A stretch of DNA of 59,713 bases, taken from Jannaschia formosa (GTDB lineage: Bacteria > Pseudomonadota > Alphaproteobacteria > Rhodobacterales > Rhodobacteraceae). This document shows, piece after piece, positions 35,391 through 44,017 of this stretch (its first letter is position 1; each line of letters starts with the position of its first letter). The notes under the pieces are model-generated. The model was not told where the DNA came from, did not search any database, and was given only the letters and a program-made list of their open reading frames with translations. The position numbers and the translations under genes were made by a program. Where the stretch lies: positions 1 through 59,713 of the forward strand of contig NZ_QPLJ01000023.1 of assembly GCF_003340555.1 (NCBI RefSeq). The letters run 5' to 3'.

Positions 35391-37061
35391 ATGGCGAAGA
35401 CGACGGATGCGGTGCGGATCGACAGCGATGCCGGCGCTCAATCGGAAGCGGACGACCTGGACATGATCGCGGTCGAGGGCTTCGGCGCCCTCGCGGTCTG
35501 GCACTGGCGGAACAGCGGTGTCGCGTTGCGTCCCTTCGACGAGACCGGCGAACCGATCCTGCGCAAGTCCTTCGTGATCTCGATTTCCCCTGACCGCGAC
35601 GGGTACCGCGAGGCTGGCGGGCGGGAACCGGAGGTGACCATCTCGGAGTCGGGGCTTGGATACATCGTCTGGGAAGTGGACCGGGCGCTCGATCCCGCGC
35701 CCACGACCTACGATCCAGATAACCCTTATTTCAGGCAGGACGGCGACAAGCTCTTCGTGCAGGAGGTGTCGGCGGCGCGGGGGCTGATCGGCGGTCCGCG
35801 AGAGCTTCTGACAGGCCCACTCGGCGTCGAAGGCTACGATGTGCTGGCCGCGTCGAAGGGCCTGCTGATCGCCACCGCCGAGTCGCTGTCGCGCGAGGAC
35901 GGCTACCGCATCGTCCTGCGCCGCGAGGAAGAGGGCGGGGAACTGGAATCGAACCTCGTCTACCGCACGACCTCCGAAGAGGTCGAGGCGCGCGAGATCC
36001 GGCTGGACCCGCTGTTCGGAGGGCGGAACGTGCTCACCTGGGTCGATCAGGGGCGGTTCTTCGACGAGAACGGGCCGCGTTTCGAAAGCACGCTCAAGGC
36101 GCGCATCGTGACGGATGACGGGTCCGGCGCGGGGCGGACGATCAACGTGGCCGACGATGTCTCGGGCGGCGCATCAATTGCTGTTTCCGGGCAGACGCTT
36201 ATCGGCGCCTATACGACGCGGAGCCCTGTTTCTGGCTCCTTCGATCTGACCGTCGTGAAGTTCGAGGGCGGCCGGCTTGAGGATGTGCTGAAGATCCCGG
36301 GCGGACGGGGGGCCGAGGTGGTTGCGCTAGAGGACGGGCGCTTCGCGCTTTTCTATCTGGCCGCCAACGCCCGCGACAGCGGGATGTTCGGTCAGATCCT
36401 GGACGCCGACGGCAAGCCGGAAGGGGCCGAGTTCATCGTCTCCGCCGTGCCCGGCTCCTTCCCTCCTGTCGCGGTGGAACAGGCGGACGGCACCGTCCTC
36501 CTGACCTGGAACGAGGAGGACTTCGGATCCTTTCGCATCAACGGCTCACGGGACGAGACTGTCTACTCGGCCGTCGTCGATCCGGATGCGGTGGGCCGGT
36601 CCTTCATCGGCGGCGATGGTGACGACGCACCGCGGCCGAGCGCGGCCAACGACAGCTTCTTCGGCGGTGCGGGAAACGACCGGCTGGAGGGCGGCGACGG
36701 GGCCGACCAGATCGACGGCGGCGCGGGGCAGGACGCGATCACCGGCGGCCGCGGAAGCGACGCCCTCACCGGTGGCGTCGATGCCGATCGGTTCGTGCTT
36801 CGGGCGGATCACGGCCGCGATCTCATCACTGATTTCGACCTCACCCAAGACGTGCTGGTCATCGACAGCGCACTTGTCGGCGGAATGCTGTCGGGGGCCG
36901 AGGTGGTCGAACGGTTCGAAGTCATCCCGAACTCGCCGGCAGGCGGTGCGTTCGGGCGGGTCCTCGACTTCGGTGACGGGAACGAGGTCTTCCTGCGCCG
37001 CGTCCTGCGCGACGACCCCGATGCCGGACACATGCTCGGCGACGCGATCCTCGTGGTCTGA
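35391..37061 (+). CDS. RTX (hemolysin-type calcium-binding repeat) protein
   Basis: A 556-residue acidic protein without N-terminal signal. Residues about 20-400 have repeated beta-rich segments (for example NVLTWVDQGRFFDENG, TVLLTWNEEDFG) suggesting a beta-propeller-like domain. Residues about 425-470 contain consecutive nonapeptide calcium-binding repeats (GGAGNDRLE, GGDGADQID, GGAGQDAIT, GGRGSDALT) followed by FVLRADHGRDLITDFD. The C-terminal layout matches type I secretion substrates. No HlyB/HlyD genes are in the window, so export would use a distant system. It interrupts the Liv operon on the opposite strand, and its stop is 3 bases from that of livH. Confidence 0.9.
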   Translation: MAKTTDAVRIDSDAGAQSEADDLDMIAVEGFGALAVWHWRNSGVALRPFDETGEPILRKSFVISISPDRDGYREAGGREPEVTISESGLGYIVWEVDRALDPAPTTYDPDNPYFRQDGDKLFVQEVSAARGLIGGPRELLTGPLGVEGYDVLAASKGLLIATAESLSREDGYRIVLRREEEGGELESNLVYRTTSEEVEAREIRLDPLFGGRNVLTWVDQGRFFDENGPRFESTLKARIVTDDGSGAGRTINVADDVSGGASIAVSGQTLIGAYTTRSPVSGSFDLTVVKFEGGRLEDVLKIPGGRGAEVVALEDGRFALFYLAANARDSGMFGQILDADGKPEGAEFIVSAVPGSFPPVAVEQADGTVLLTWNEEDFGSFRINGSRDETVYSAVVDPDAVGRSFIGGDGDDAPRPSAANDSFFGGAGNDRLEGGDGADQIDGGAGQDAITGGRGSDALTGGVDADRFVLRADHGRDLITDFDLTQDVLVIDSALVGGMLSGAEVVERFEVIPNSPAGGAFGRVLDFGDGNEVFLRRVLRDDPDAGHMLGDAILVV

Positions 37062-37071
37062 CGCTCAGACC
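37055..37071. terminator. palindrome joining two convergent stop codons
   Basis: GGTCTGA-CGC-TCAGACC: seven-base perfect stem in which the RTX TGA and the livH TGA (minus strand) are the mirrored ends. A small bidirectional hairpin; T tracts are weak on both sides. Confidence 0.45.
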
Positions 37072-38075
37072 GACTTTCCGGCAAACAGCCCGGTCGGCCG
37101 GAACAGCAGCACGATCAGCAGGATAACGAAGCTGACCGCGAACTTGTAGTCGGTGGACAGAAGCTGGACCAGGCCCTCCGGCTCCCACCCGCCGGGCATG
37201 GCGTAGCCGAGCACCTTCTTGAGCGGATAGGTGATCGTCACCTCGGCGAAGGCGATCACGAAGCCGCCCGCGATGGCGCCCAGCGGATTGCCCAGACCGC
37301 CCACGATGGCCGCCGCGAAGATCGGCAGCAGCAGCTGGAAGTAGGTGAAGGCCTTGAACGACTTGTCGAGCCCGTAGAGCGTGCCCGCCACGGTCGCCAG
37401 CCCCGCCACGATCAGCCAGGTGATGAAGACGACGCGTTCGGGGTTGATGCCCGACAGCAGCGCGAGATCCTCGTTGTCGGAGAAGGCGCGCATGGACTTG
37501 CCGGTGCGGGTCTTGTTGAGGAACCAGAACAGCGCCGCCACCACGATCACCGCGACGACCACCGTGATCGCCTGCGAGGTGCGGATCGCCAGCCCCTCCT
37601 CCAGGCCCGTCATCTCGCGGAAGGTGCGCACCGAGATCAGGAACCGCTCCCCATCGGCGAAGCGCTGGTCGTCCACGCCGATGATGAAGCGGACGAGGCC
37701 GTTCATCACGAACATCACCCCGAGGGAAGCGATGACGAAGGTCACTGGTGGGGCCTTCTTGGCGCGGTAGAAGCGGTAGACCGTCTTGTCGGTCGCGATC
37801 AGCAGAAGCGCCGTGATCGCGATCCCCACCGGCAGCGCCAGCAGCGCCGTGGGCAGCGGCCCGAAGGTGATCCCGGCGCCCTGCAGGCCCCAGGTGCACA
37901 GGATCACGGCCATCGTCCCGAAGGCCATCGTGTCGCCATGGGCGAAGTTCGAGAAGCGCAGGATGCCGTAGATCAGCGTCACCCCGAGCGCGCCGAGCGC
38001 AAGCTGCGAGCCATAGGCCAAGGCGGGGACGAAGACGAAGTTGGCGAAGGTGACGAGGGCGTTTACGGGGTCCAT
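37065..38075 (-). CDS. livH: branched-chain amino acid ABC permease LivH
   Basis: The 336-residue LivH-type permease. Seen: LGALGVTLIYGILRFSNFAHGDTMAFG near the N-terminus, a long EAA-like loop (FLNKTRTGKSMRAFSDNEDLALLSGINPERVV), and the end LLFRPTGLFAGKSV. I begin it at the ATG at 38075 (MDPVNALVTFANFVF), which has a GGGAG site; the ATG at 38111 adds twelve residues that lie inside the upstream gene. The start overlaps the stop of a small secreted-protein gene (TGATG), so LivH translation appears coupled to it. Confidence 0.93.
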   Translation of the reverse strand: MDPVNALVTFANFVFVPALAYGSQLALGALGVTLIYGILRFSNFAHGDTMAFGTMAVILCTWGLQGAGITFGPLPTALLALPVGIAITALLLIATDKTVYRFYRAKKAPPVTFVIASLGVMFVMNGLVRFIIGVDDQRFADGERFLISVRTFREMTGLEEGLAIRTSQAITVVVAVIVVAALFWFLNKTRTGKSMRAFSDNEDLALLSGINPERVVFITWLIVAGLATVAGTLYGLDKSFKAFTYFQLLLPIFAAAIVGGLGNPLGAIAGGFVIAFAEVTITYPLKKVLGYAMPGGWEPEGLVQLLSTDYKFAVSFVILLIVLLFRPTGLFAGKSV

Positions 38076-38461
38076 CAACTGCTCCCAAAATACTCGCAAG
38101 CGCCTGTCCATTGCGACAGTATGAACTCGCCGAGAATGTGTGTGTGCCGAGAATGAACCGCTAAACCGTCTTGCAGTATGGTCGTGGATTGGACCGCGCC
38201 AGACGGAACAGTCTCGACGAATGAAACAGCTCCCGTTCCGGTGACCGACGTGACCTGCACGAAGCCGACATTCCCTTGCATATAGGCGCCGCCTTGGCCG
38301 CCATCTTCAACGAAAAATGTCAGCTTCATTTCCTTGTTTGAGCATTCTCCATCGGAACATTCCTCGACGAAGTCGCAAACCCAAGATATCGGAGAACAAT
38401 ATCCGGGTGTGGCTGCAATCAAAAGCGCGGTAAGGGAGTAGAAGGCCGGGAAATGGGTCAT
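38075..38461 (-). CDS. small secreted Cys-containing protein embedded in the Liv operon
   Basis: A 128-residue protein with a signal peptide (MTHFPAFYSLTALLIAATPGYC) and mature cysteines at 29, 35, 40 and near the C-terminus (122), in a WVCDFVEECSDGEC...WTGACEYF pattern. I associate W-x-C-x-F...EC...C with Y/W-x-G-x-CE C-termini with small secreted alphaproteobacterial proteins of unknown function. Base composition is visibly lower in GC than the flanking liv genes. It starts two bases after the livF stop (TAAGGATG) and ends inside the livH start (TGATG). It is therefore translationally stitched between two transporter genes. Role unknown. Confidence 0.78.
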   Translation of the reverse strand: MTHFPAFYSLTALLIAATPGYCSPISWVCDFVEECSDGECSNKEMKLTFFVEDGGQGGAYMQGNVGFVQVTSVTGTGAVSFVETVPSGAVQSTTILQDGLAVHSRHTHILGEFILSQWTGACEYFGSS

Positions 38462-38463
38462 CC

Positions 38464-39282
38464 TTACCCCCCCAAGAACGACCGCCGGACCTCCGGGTCC
38501 GCCAGCAGTTCCTTCCCCGTCCCGGTATGCGCGTTCTGCCCCTGCACCAGCACATAGCCCTTGTCCGCGATGGCCAGCGCCTGCCGGGCGTTCTGCTCGA
38601 CCATCAGGATGCTAATCCCGGTCCGCGCGACCTCGATGATCCGGTCGAAGAGTTCGTCCATCACGATGGGCGAGACCCCCGCCGTCGGCTCGTCCAGCAT
38701 CAGGACCGTCGGCTGCGTCATCAGTGCCCGGCCCACCGCGACCTGCTGGCGCTGGCCGCCCGACAGTTCCCCTGCGGGCTGGCGGCGCTTGTCCTTCAGG
38801 ATCGGGAACAGGTCGTAGACCTGCGCCATGGTGCCCGAGATGTCGTCGCGGCGCAGGAAGGCGCCCATCTCCAGATTCTCCTCGACGGTCAGCGAGGTGA
38901 AGATGTTCGAGGTCTGCGGCACGAAGGCCATCCCCTTCGCCACCCGGTCCTGCGGGCTGAGCGCGGTGATATCCTCCCCGTCGAGCCTGACCGCGCCCTT
39001 GCGCAGGTTCAGCATCCCGAACACGGCTTTCATGCCGGTCGACTTCCCCGCCCCGTTCGGGCCGACGATGACCGCGATCTCGCCCTTCTCGACCGCGATG
39101 GTGCAGTCGTGGAGGATGTCGGCGCCGTTGCCATAGCCCCCGGTCATCGAATCGCCGATCAGGAAGGCGTCGGCGCTGTGCACCCGGTCTCCGCTGGCCT
39201 TGCCGCGCACCAGCGTCGAGCGCTCGCCCTGCTTGACGATGCTGAAGTCCTTGTTCGCGCGGCCTTCATAGGGGGAGCTCAT
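38464..39282 (-). CDS. livF: branched-chain amino acid ABC ATPase LivF (long form)
   Basis: A 272-residue ABC ATPase: Walker A VGPNGAGKST, Q-loop FVPQTSNIF, signature ELSGGQRQQVAVGRALM, Walker B VLMLDEPTAG, and a His-like switch region VEQNARQAL. It carries about 45 residues before the usual LivF start; this extension seems shared by roseobacter LivF proteins, so I keep the ATG at 39282. It overlaps livG by 4 bases. Confidence 0.93.
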   Translation of the reverse strand: MSSPYEGRANKDFSIVKQGERSTLVRGKASGDRVHSADAFLIGDSMTGGYGNGADILHDCTIAVEKGEIAVIVGPNGAGKSTGMKAVFGMLNLRKGAVRLDGEDITALSPQDRVAKGMAFVPQTSNIFTSLTVEENLEMGAFLRRDDISGTMAQVYDLFPILKDKRRQPAGELSGGQRQQVAVGRALMTQPTVLMLDEPTAGVSPIVMDELFDRIIEVARTGISILMVEQNARQALAIADKGYVLVQGQNAHTGTGKELLADPEVRRSFLGG

Positions 39283-40058
39283 GCCGCGCCCTCCGCGTTC
39301 TTGAGCCCGGTGCCGAGATAGGCCTCGATGACCTGCTCGTTCGCCTTGATCTCGGCCAGCGAGCCCTCGGCCAGCACCTTGCCCTCGGCCATGCAGATCA
39401 CGTGATCGCTGATCCGGCCGATGAAATCCATGTCGTGCTCGATGACGACGAAGGTGTAGTTCCGCTCCTGGTTGAGGCGCTTGATCGCGTCGCCGATGGT
39501 GTTGAGCAGCGTGCGGTTCACGCCCGCGCCGACCTCGTCGAGGAAGACGATCCTGGCATCGACCATCATCGTGCGGCCCAGTTCCAGCAGCTTCTTCTGC
39601 CCGCCCGAGACCTGTCCGGCCTTCTGCTCGGCCAGATGCTCGATCGTCAGGAACTCCAGCACCTCATCCGCCTTGGCGCGCAGCGCGCGCTCCTCGTCGG
39701 CGATGCGCTTGCGGCCGAACCAGGTGTTCCAAAGCCGCTCGCCCGACTGGCCGCCCGGCACCATCATCAGGTTCTCGCGGCAGGACATTGAGCTGAATTC
39801 ATGCGCGATCTGGAAGGTGCGCAGCAGCCCCTTGTGGAACAGGTCGTGCGGCGGCAACCCGGTGATGTCCTCCCCGGCCATGGTCACGCGGCCCGAGGTC
39901 GGTGGAAGAACGCCCGCGATCACGTTGAAAAGCGTGGTCTTTCCCGCGCCGTTCGGGCCGATCAGCCCGGTGATGGACCGCTCGGCGATCGACAGGGTCG
40001 CACCGTCGACCGCGTGGAAGCCGCCGAAATGCTTATGGAGATCCGTGACTTCGATCAT
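39279..40058 (-). CDS. livG: branched-chain amino acid ABC ATPase LivG
   Basis: A 259-residue ABC ATPase: IEVTDLHKHFGGFHAVDGATL, Walker A GPNGAGKTTLFNVI, the LivG-typical LLRTFQIAHEFSSMSCRENL, signature QVSGGQKKLLELGRTMM, Walker B IVFLDEVGAGVN, and VVIEHDMDFIGRISDHVICM. It pairs with LivF on LivH/LivM. It overlaps livF (ATGA) and is preceded by a hairpin that probably limits read-through from the binding-protein gene. Confidence 0.95.
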   Translation of the reverse strand: MIEVTDLHKHFGGFHAVDGATLSIAERSITGLIGPNGAGKTTLFNVIAGVLPPTSGRVTMAGEDITGLPPHDLFHKGLLRTFQIAHEFSSMSCRENLMMVPGGQSGERLWNTWFGRKRIADEERALRAKADEVLEFLTIEHLAEQKAGQVSGGQKKLLELGRTMMVDARIVFLDEVGAGVNRTLLNTIGDAIKRLNQERNYTFVVIEHDMDFIGRISDHVICMAEGKVLAEGSLAEIKANEQVIEAYLGTGLKNAEGAA

Positions 40059-40067
40059 GAAGCTAAT

Positions 40068-40102
40068 CCAAAAAGCGACGGCCCCGGTCCTTCCGGGGCC
40101 GT
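40068..40102 (-). terminator. attenuator/terminator between the binding-protein gene and livG
   Basis: ACGGCCCCGG-TCCTT-CCGGGGCCGT: ten-base perfect stem; on the minus strand the run CGCTTTTTGG follows. It is positioned 20 bases after the binding-protein stop and 10 bases before livG. A partial terminator here would explain higher expression of the binding protein than of the transporter. Confidence 0.8.
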
Positions 40103-40121
40103 CCGTTCGTGACCGGCAGGC

Positions 40122-41312
40122 TCAGCGGTAGCCCACCACCTCCAGCTCACCGTCGGTGAAGGTGATCTGGCGGTAGTTGCCCGCGGACTCACCCGGTCCG
40201 ATCAGCTCGACCGCCGAGGCACCGACATAGTCGACGTCGCCGCCATCCTTGATGATCTGGATCGCCTTGGCGAGATCGCCCGGCAGGATCTCTTCGCCCG
40301 GGGCGTTGGCGACGTCCATCACGTGGTCCTTGTAGACCTGCGGATCGCTCGAGCCGGCCGCCTGCATGGCCAGCATCATCAGCGCCGCGGCGTCGTAGCT
40401 CTCGGCCGAGAAGGGCTGGGTGCCGTCGAAGCCCTCTTCGGTCGCCATGTCCTGGAAGAGCTGCGCGCCGGGCGAGTCGGTGCCAGGGTTTGCGCCGTAG
40501 GAGCCGTCGATCTCGGAGCCGAAATTGTCTTCGAGCGCCTGGGAGACCATGCCGTCCGGGAAGTAGAACGTGTCGAACGCGCCTGAATCGAGCGCCGCGC
40601 GCACGATGCCCGAGCCGCCCTGGTCGACATAGCCCGCCACGACCAGCACTTCGCCGCCCGCAGCCGAGAGGGCGCCGACTTCGGCCGAGTAGTCGGCCTT
40701 GCCGTCCTCGTGGGCGGCGCTGATGGTCACGGTGCCGCCGGCCTCCTCGAAGTTGGCCTGGATCGCGTCGGCGAGGCCCTTGCCGTAGTCGTTGTTGGTG
40801 TAGGTCATCGCGATCTCGTTGATCCCGTTCTCCTGCAGGATCTCGGTCACGATGACGCCCTGACGGGCATCCGACGGCGCGGTGCGGAAGAACAGGCCGT
40901 TGTCCTCGGCGGTCGACAGGCCGGGAGAGGTCGCGGACGGCGAAATCATCACGATGCCGTTCGGAAGCGCCACGTTCTGAAGGATCGCGCCGGTGACGCC
41001 CGAGCAGTCGGCGCCCATGATGCCCACGACGCCGTCCGAAGTGACGAGACGTTCGGCGGCGGTGGTCGCCGCAGCGGCGTCGATGCAGGTCGAGTCGGCC
41101 TGAACCGGCTCGACGGTCACGCCGTCGAGCAGCGCACCGGACTCGTTGACCTCGGAGATGGCGAGCTCGGCGCCGGCGGCCATCGTGGGGGCCAGCGATT
41201 CAAGCGGGCCGGTGAAGCCGAGGATGATGCCCATCTTCACGGGGCTGTGCGCATCGGCGAACGCGGCGGTGGTTGCGAGCGTGGCGGCAGAGGCCAGCAG
41301 CAGCTTCTTCAT
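40122..41312 (-). CDS. branched-chain amino acid ABC substrate-binding protein (LivJ/LivK type)
   Basis: A 396-residue periplasmic binding protein: signal peptide MKKLLLASAATLATTAAFADA, then VKMGIILGFTGPLESLAPTMAAGAELAISEVNESG, the TTAAERLVTSDGVVGIMGADCSG block and SPSATSPGLSTAEDNGLFFRTAPSD, typical of Peripla_BP_6 proteins. First gene of the Liv operon; GGGAG ribosome site. It delivers an amino acid (or related) ligand to LivHMFG; exact ligand not deducible. Confidence 0.93.
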   Translation of the reverse strand: MKKLLLASAATLATTAAFADAHSPVKMGIILGFTGPLESLAPTMAAGAELAISEVNESGALLDGVTVEPVQADSTCIDAAAATTAAERLVTSDGVVGIMGADCSGVTGAILQNVALPNGIVMISPSATSPGLSTAEDNGLFFRTAPSDARQGVIVTEILQENGINEIAMTYTNNDYGKGLADAIQANFEEAGGTVTISAAHEDGKADYSAEVGALSAAGGEVLVVAGYVDQGGSGIVRAALDSGAFDTFYFPDGMVSQALEDNFGSEIDGSYGANPGTDSPGAQLFQDMATEEGFDGTQPFSAESYDAAALMMLAMQAAGSSDPQVYKDHVMDVANAPGEEILPGDLAKAIQIIKDGGDVDYVGASAVELIGPGESAGNYRQITFTDGELEVVGYR

Positions 41313-41414
41313 TGTCTTACTCCCTATCGGCGGCCCTGTGGACGGGCCGTCCTGACGCGGGACGTTATGACGGGGGCGCCGGGTTGAAAAGGCCGATCCC
41401 GCAACCAGCGAGGC

Positions 41415-42242
41415 TTAAAGCCGGATCCCGTGGCGCCCGGCGAGGTCCGTGAAGAACTGCCAGGCGACGCGGCCGGAGCGCGCGCCGCGCGTGGCCTGCC
41501 ACTCGATCGCCTCGGCGCGCAGCACCTCGTCGGCGACCGAAAGGCCGTGGGCCGCGCAATAGCCGCGAATCATCGCAAGGTACGAATCCTGGTCGCAGGC
41601 GTGGAAGCCGAGCCAGAGGCCGAACCGGTCGGAAAGCGAGACCTTCTCCTCGACCGCCTCGGCGGGATTGATGGCGGAGCCGCGCTCGTTCTCGATCATG
41701 TCGCGGGGCATCAGGTGCCGCCGGTTGGACGTCGCATAGAAGATGACGTTGTCGGGCCGCCCCTCGATCCCTCCGTCGAGCACGGCCTTCAGCGACTTGT
41801 AGGCCGCGTCGTCATGGCTGAAGCTCAGGTCGTCGCAATAGAGGACGAAGCGATGCGGCGCCGGGCGCAGCAGCGACAGCAGGCGCCCGACGGTCTGGAT
41901 GTCCTCGCGCTGCAGCTCCACAAGCTTGAGGCCGGTCGCTTCAAGGTCGCCGTGGATCGCCTTGACGAGGCTCGATTTCCCCATCCCTCGCGCGCCCCAG
42001 AGAAGGGCGTTGTTCGCAGGCAGCCCGTCGGCGAAGCGGCGGGTATTGTCGTGCAGCGTATCGCGGGCGCGATCGATGCCGACCAGCAGGTTGAGGGGGA
42101 TGCGATTGACCTGCGGCACCGGGATCAGCCGGTCGGGATCCGTGTCCCAGAGATAGGCCGAGGCGGCCCAGTCGGGCGCGGGCTGCGGCGCGGGGGCCAG
42201 CCTCTCCAGCGCCTCGGCGATCCGCAGGAGCGGATCGCTCAA
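41415..42242 (-). CDS. DUF815 AAA ATPase
   Basis: A 275-residue ATPase of the DUF815 family: NRIPLNLLVGIDRARDTLHDNT, Walker A LLWGARGMGKSSLV, Walker B FVLYCDDLSF, FYATSNRRHLMPRDM sensor region, and LSDRFGLWLGFH. The family is conserved in proteobacteria but without an established role. It starts within the tatC stop (ATGA), so it is the last gene of the tatA-tatB-tatC transcript. Confidence 0.93.
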   Translation of the reverse strand: MSDPLLRIAEALERLAPAPQPAPDWAASAYLWDTDPDRLIPVPQVNRIPLNLLVGIDRARDTLHDNTRRFADGLPANNALLWGARGMGKSSLVKAIHGDLEATGLKLVELQREDIQTVGRLLSLLRPAPHRFVLYCDDLSFSHDDAAYKSLKAVLDGGIEGRPDNVIFYATSNRRHLMPRDMIENERGSAINPAEAVEEKVSLSDRFGLWLGFHACDQDSYLAMIRGYCAAHGLSVADEVLRAEAIEWQATRGARSGRVAWQFFTDLAGRHGIRL

Positions 42243-43147
42243 AGCTCCTCGTCCTCGTCCAGCAGCCCTTCCGCGCGCATCCGCGCGACGCGCTTCCGTT
42301 CGATCATGCGGACGATGAAGATCGACACCTCATAGAGCCCGTAGACGACAGTGAAGAGGATCAACTGCGAGATCACGTCCGGTGGCGTCACCAGCGCGGC
42401 CAGCAGCAGGATGCCGACGACCGCGTATTTGCGCACCGAGCCGAGCGCCTCGGCCGTGACCAGCCCCGCCGTCCCCATCAGCGCCAGCAGGACCGGAAGC
42501 TGGAAGCAGAGGCCGAAGGCCACGATCATCTTCAAGGTGATATCGAGGGATTCGTTGACCTTGCCGATGAAGCTGATCGTGATGCCCTCGTCGGTCGGGG
42601 CCAGCGCCCCGGGCGTGACGGGGATTACCGGCTCGGTGATGACGACGCCTTCGGGAACCTCGGTCGGGATGACGCCGGCGATCACCTCGCGCACGTCGGC
42701 GAAGCCCAGGAAGAACTGCATCGCCAGCGGGACAACCACGAAATGCGCAAAGGCCGCGCCTAGCGTGAACAGGACCGGCGAGGCCAGCAGGAAGGGAAGG
42801 AAGGCCTTCTTCTCCTGCCGATAGAGGCCCGGGGCCACGAACCGCCAGAGCTGATGGGCGATCACCGGGAAGGAGACGAGCAGCCCTGCCACGACCGAGA
42901 CACGGATCAGGGTGAAGAAATATTCCTGCGGCGCCGTGTACTGCATCTGCGGGTTGGCGGCGCCGAGATCGCGCAGCGTCGCTTCGATGGGGCCGAGCAG
43001 GAATTCGAGGATCGGCTCGGCGAAGGCGAAACAGGCGATCATGGCGACGAGGAACGCCGCGACCGAGCGGATCAGGCGCGTTCGCAACTCCGCCAGATGT
43101 TCGATCAGAGGGGCGGAGCTGTCCTCGATCTCGTCATGGGTGCTCAT
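42239..43147 (-). CDS. tatC: twin-arginine translocase subunit TatC
   Basis: A 302-residue six-helix TatC: PLIEHLAELRTRLIRSV at the N-terminus, the signal-peptide-binding region, QEYFFTLIRVSVVAGLLVSFPVIAHQLWRFVAPGLYRQEK, and FGLCFQLPVLL further on. The loop between helices 3 and 4 is longer than in E. coli, as in other alphaproteobacteria. It overlaps tatB by four bases and the DUF815 gene by four bases. Confidence 0.97.
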   Translation of the reverse strand: MSTHDEIEDSSAPLIEHLAELRTRLIRSVAAFLVAMIACFAFAEPILEFLLGPIEATLRDLGAANPQMQYTAPQEYFFTLIRVSVVAGLLVSFPVIAHQLWRFVAPGLYRQEKKAFLPFLLASPVLFTLGAAFAHFVVVPLAMQFFLGFADVREVIAGVIPTEVPEGVVITEPVIPVTPGALAPTDEGITISFIGKVNESLDITLKMIVAFGLCFQLPVLLALMGTAGLVTAEALGSVRKYAVVGILLLAALVTPPDVISQLILFTVVYGLYEVSIFIVRMIERKRVARMRAEGLLDEDEEL

Positions 43148-43641
43148 GCCTTCTTAGCCTCGGGTTCGGGCGCCGGTGCGGAGGGGGCGGCAGGATCGGG
43201 AACCAGTTCCGGCTCCTCCGAGGCTTCGGCGATGTCGGCGGCCTCGCGTGCCGCGCGCTCCTCGGCCATGCGGGTGGCGTTGGCGGCGATCTTCTCCTTG
43301 GCCGCAGCTTTGGAGGCGGCGCGCTTCTCGGCAAGCGCCTTGGTGTTCGGGCCGGTATGTTCGTCCGGGGTCCAGGCGGTCAGGTCGCTGGTCGCCTCCC
43401 GGATCTTCTCGATCCCGTACTTCTTGGGATTGGCGACCTTCTTAAGATCGCTCGCTATGTCGTTGACGCCGCTGTCGTCGGCGGCCTGGTTCATGGCGGT
43501 CTGGAACTCCCGCGCCATGCGGCGTGCCTTGCCCGTGAACTCGCCCAGGGTACGGAACAGTTTGGGCAGGTCCTTCGGACCCACCACAATCAGCGCCACG
43601 ACGCCCACGACGAGCATCTCGGAGAAACCGATGTCGAACAT
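43144..43641 (-). CDS. tatB: twin-arginine translocase subunit TatB
   Basis: A 165-residue TatB: MFDIGFSEMLVVGVVALIVVGPKDLPKLFRTLGEF gives the single membrane helix, the GP hinge and the amphipathic helix; the C-terminal half is a charged Ala/Glu-rich tail. Located between tatA (25 bases upstream) and tatC (overlapping). Confidence 0.95.
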   Translation of the reverse strand: MFDIGFSEMLVVGVVALIVVGPKDLPKLFRTLGEFTGKARRMAREFQTAMNQAADDSGVNDIASDLKKVANPKKYGIEKIREATSDLTAWTPDEHTGPNTKALAEKRAASKAAAKEKIAANATRMAEERAAREAADIAEASEEPELVPDPAAPSAPAPEPEAKKA

Positions 43642-43666
43642 GGGACGCGCCCCCCCGGGCTAAGGC

Positions 43667-43894
43667 CTAGACCTTGTCCTTCTCGGCGGCCTCGGGCGTG
43701 ACATCGCGCGCCGCGCGGCCATCGGCCAGCGCCTGGTCCTCGTCGTCCTTCGAGCCGTCGCTCACGCCCTTCTTGAAGGCGGTGATGCCCTTGCCGACCT
43801 CGCCCATGAGCGACGAGATCTTGCCGCGCCCGAACAGCACGAGCACGACGACGGCGATCAGCAGAAGGCCCGGAAGGCCGATATTGTTCAGCAT
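43667..43894 (-). CDS. tatA: twin-arginine translocase subunit TatA
   Basis: A 75-residue TatA: one N-terminal helix ([22 protein letters not shown]), the FGRGKI hinge, the amphipathic helix [17 protein letters not shown], and an acidic tail. First gene of tatABC-DUF815. The 123-base gap to the NlpD-like gene has no gene. Confidence 0.95.
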   Translation of the reverse strand: MLNNIGLPGLLLIAVVVLVLFGRGKISSLMGEVGKGITAFKKGVSDGSKDDEDQALADGRAARDVTPEAAEKDKV

Positions 43895-44017
43895 CTGAAT
43901 GCTCCCTGTCAGCGGCCCGCGGGCCCTGGTCCGTGTTCCCGACCCCTATCTACGCATTGCATGGAGGAGTTGAAAGCGGCGGACACGGAAATTTCAGCCG
44001 GCCGCCCCTGCGCCCCG

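Noticed and set aside
38129-38155. Short direct repeat GCCGAGAATG twice
   Set aside because: Lies inside the small secreted-protein coding frame; two copies of 10 bases are weak evidence for function.
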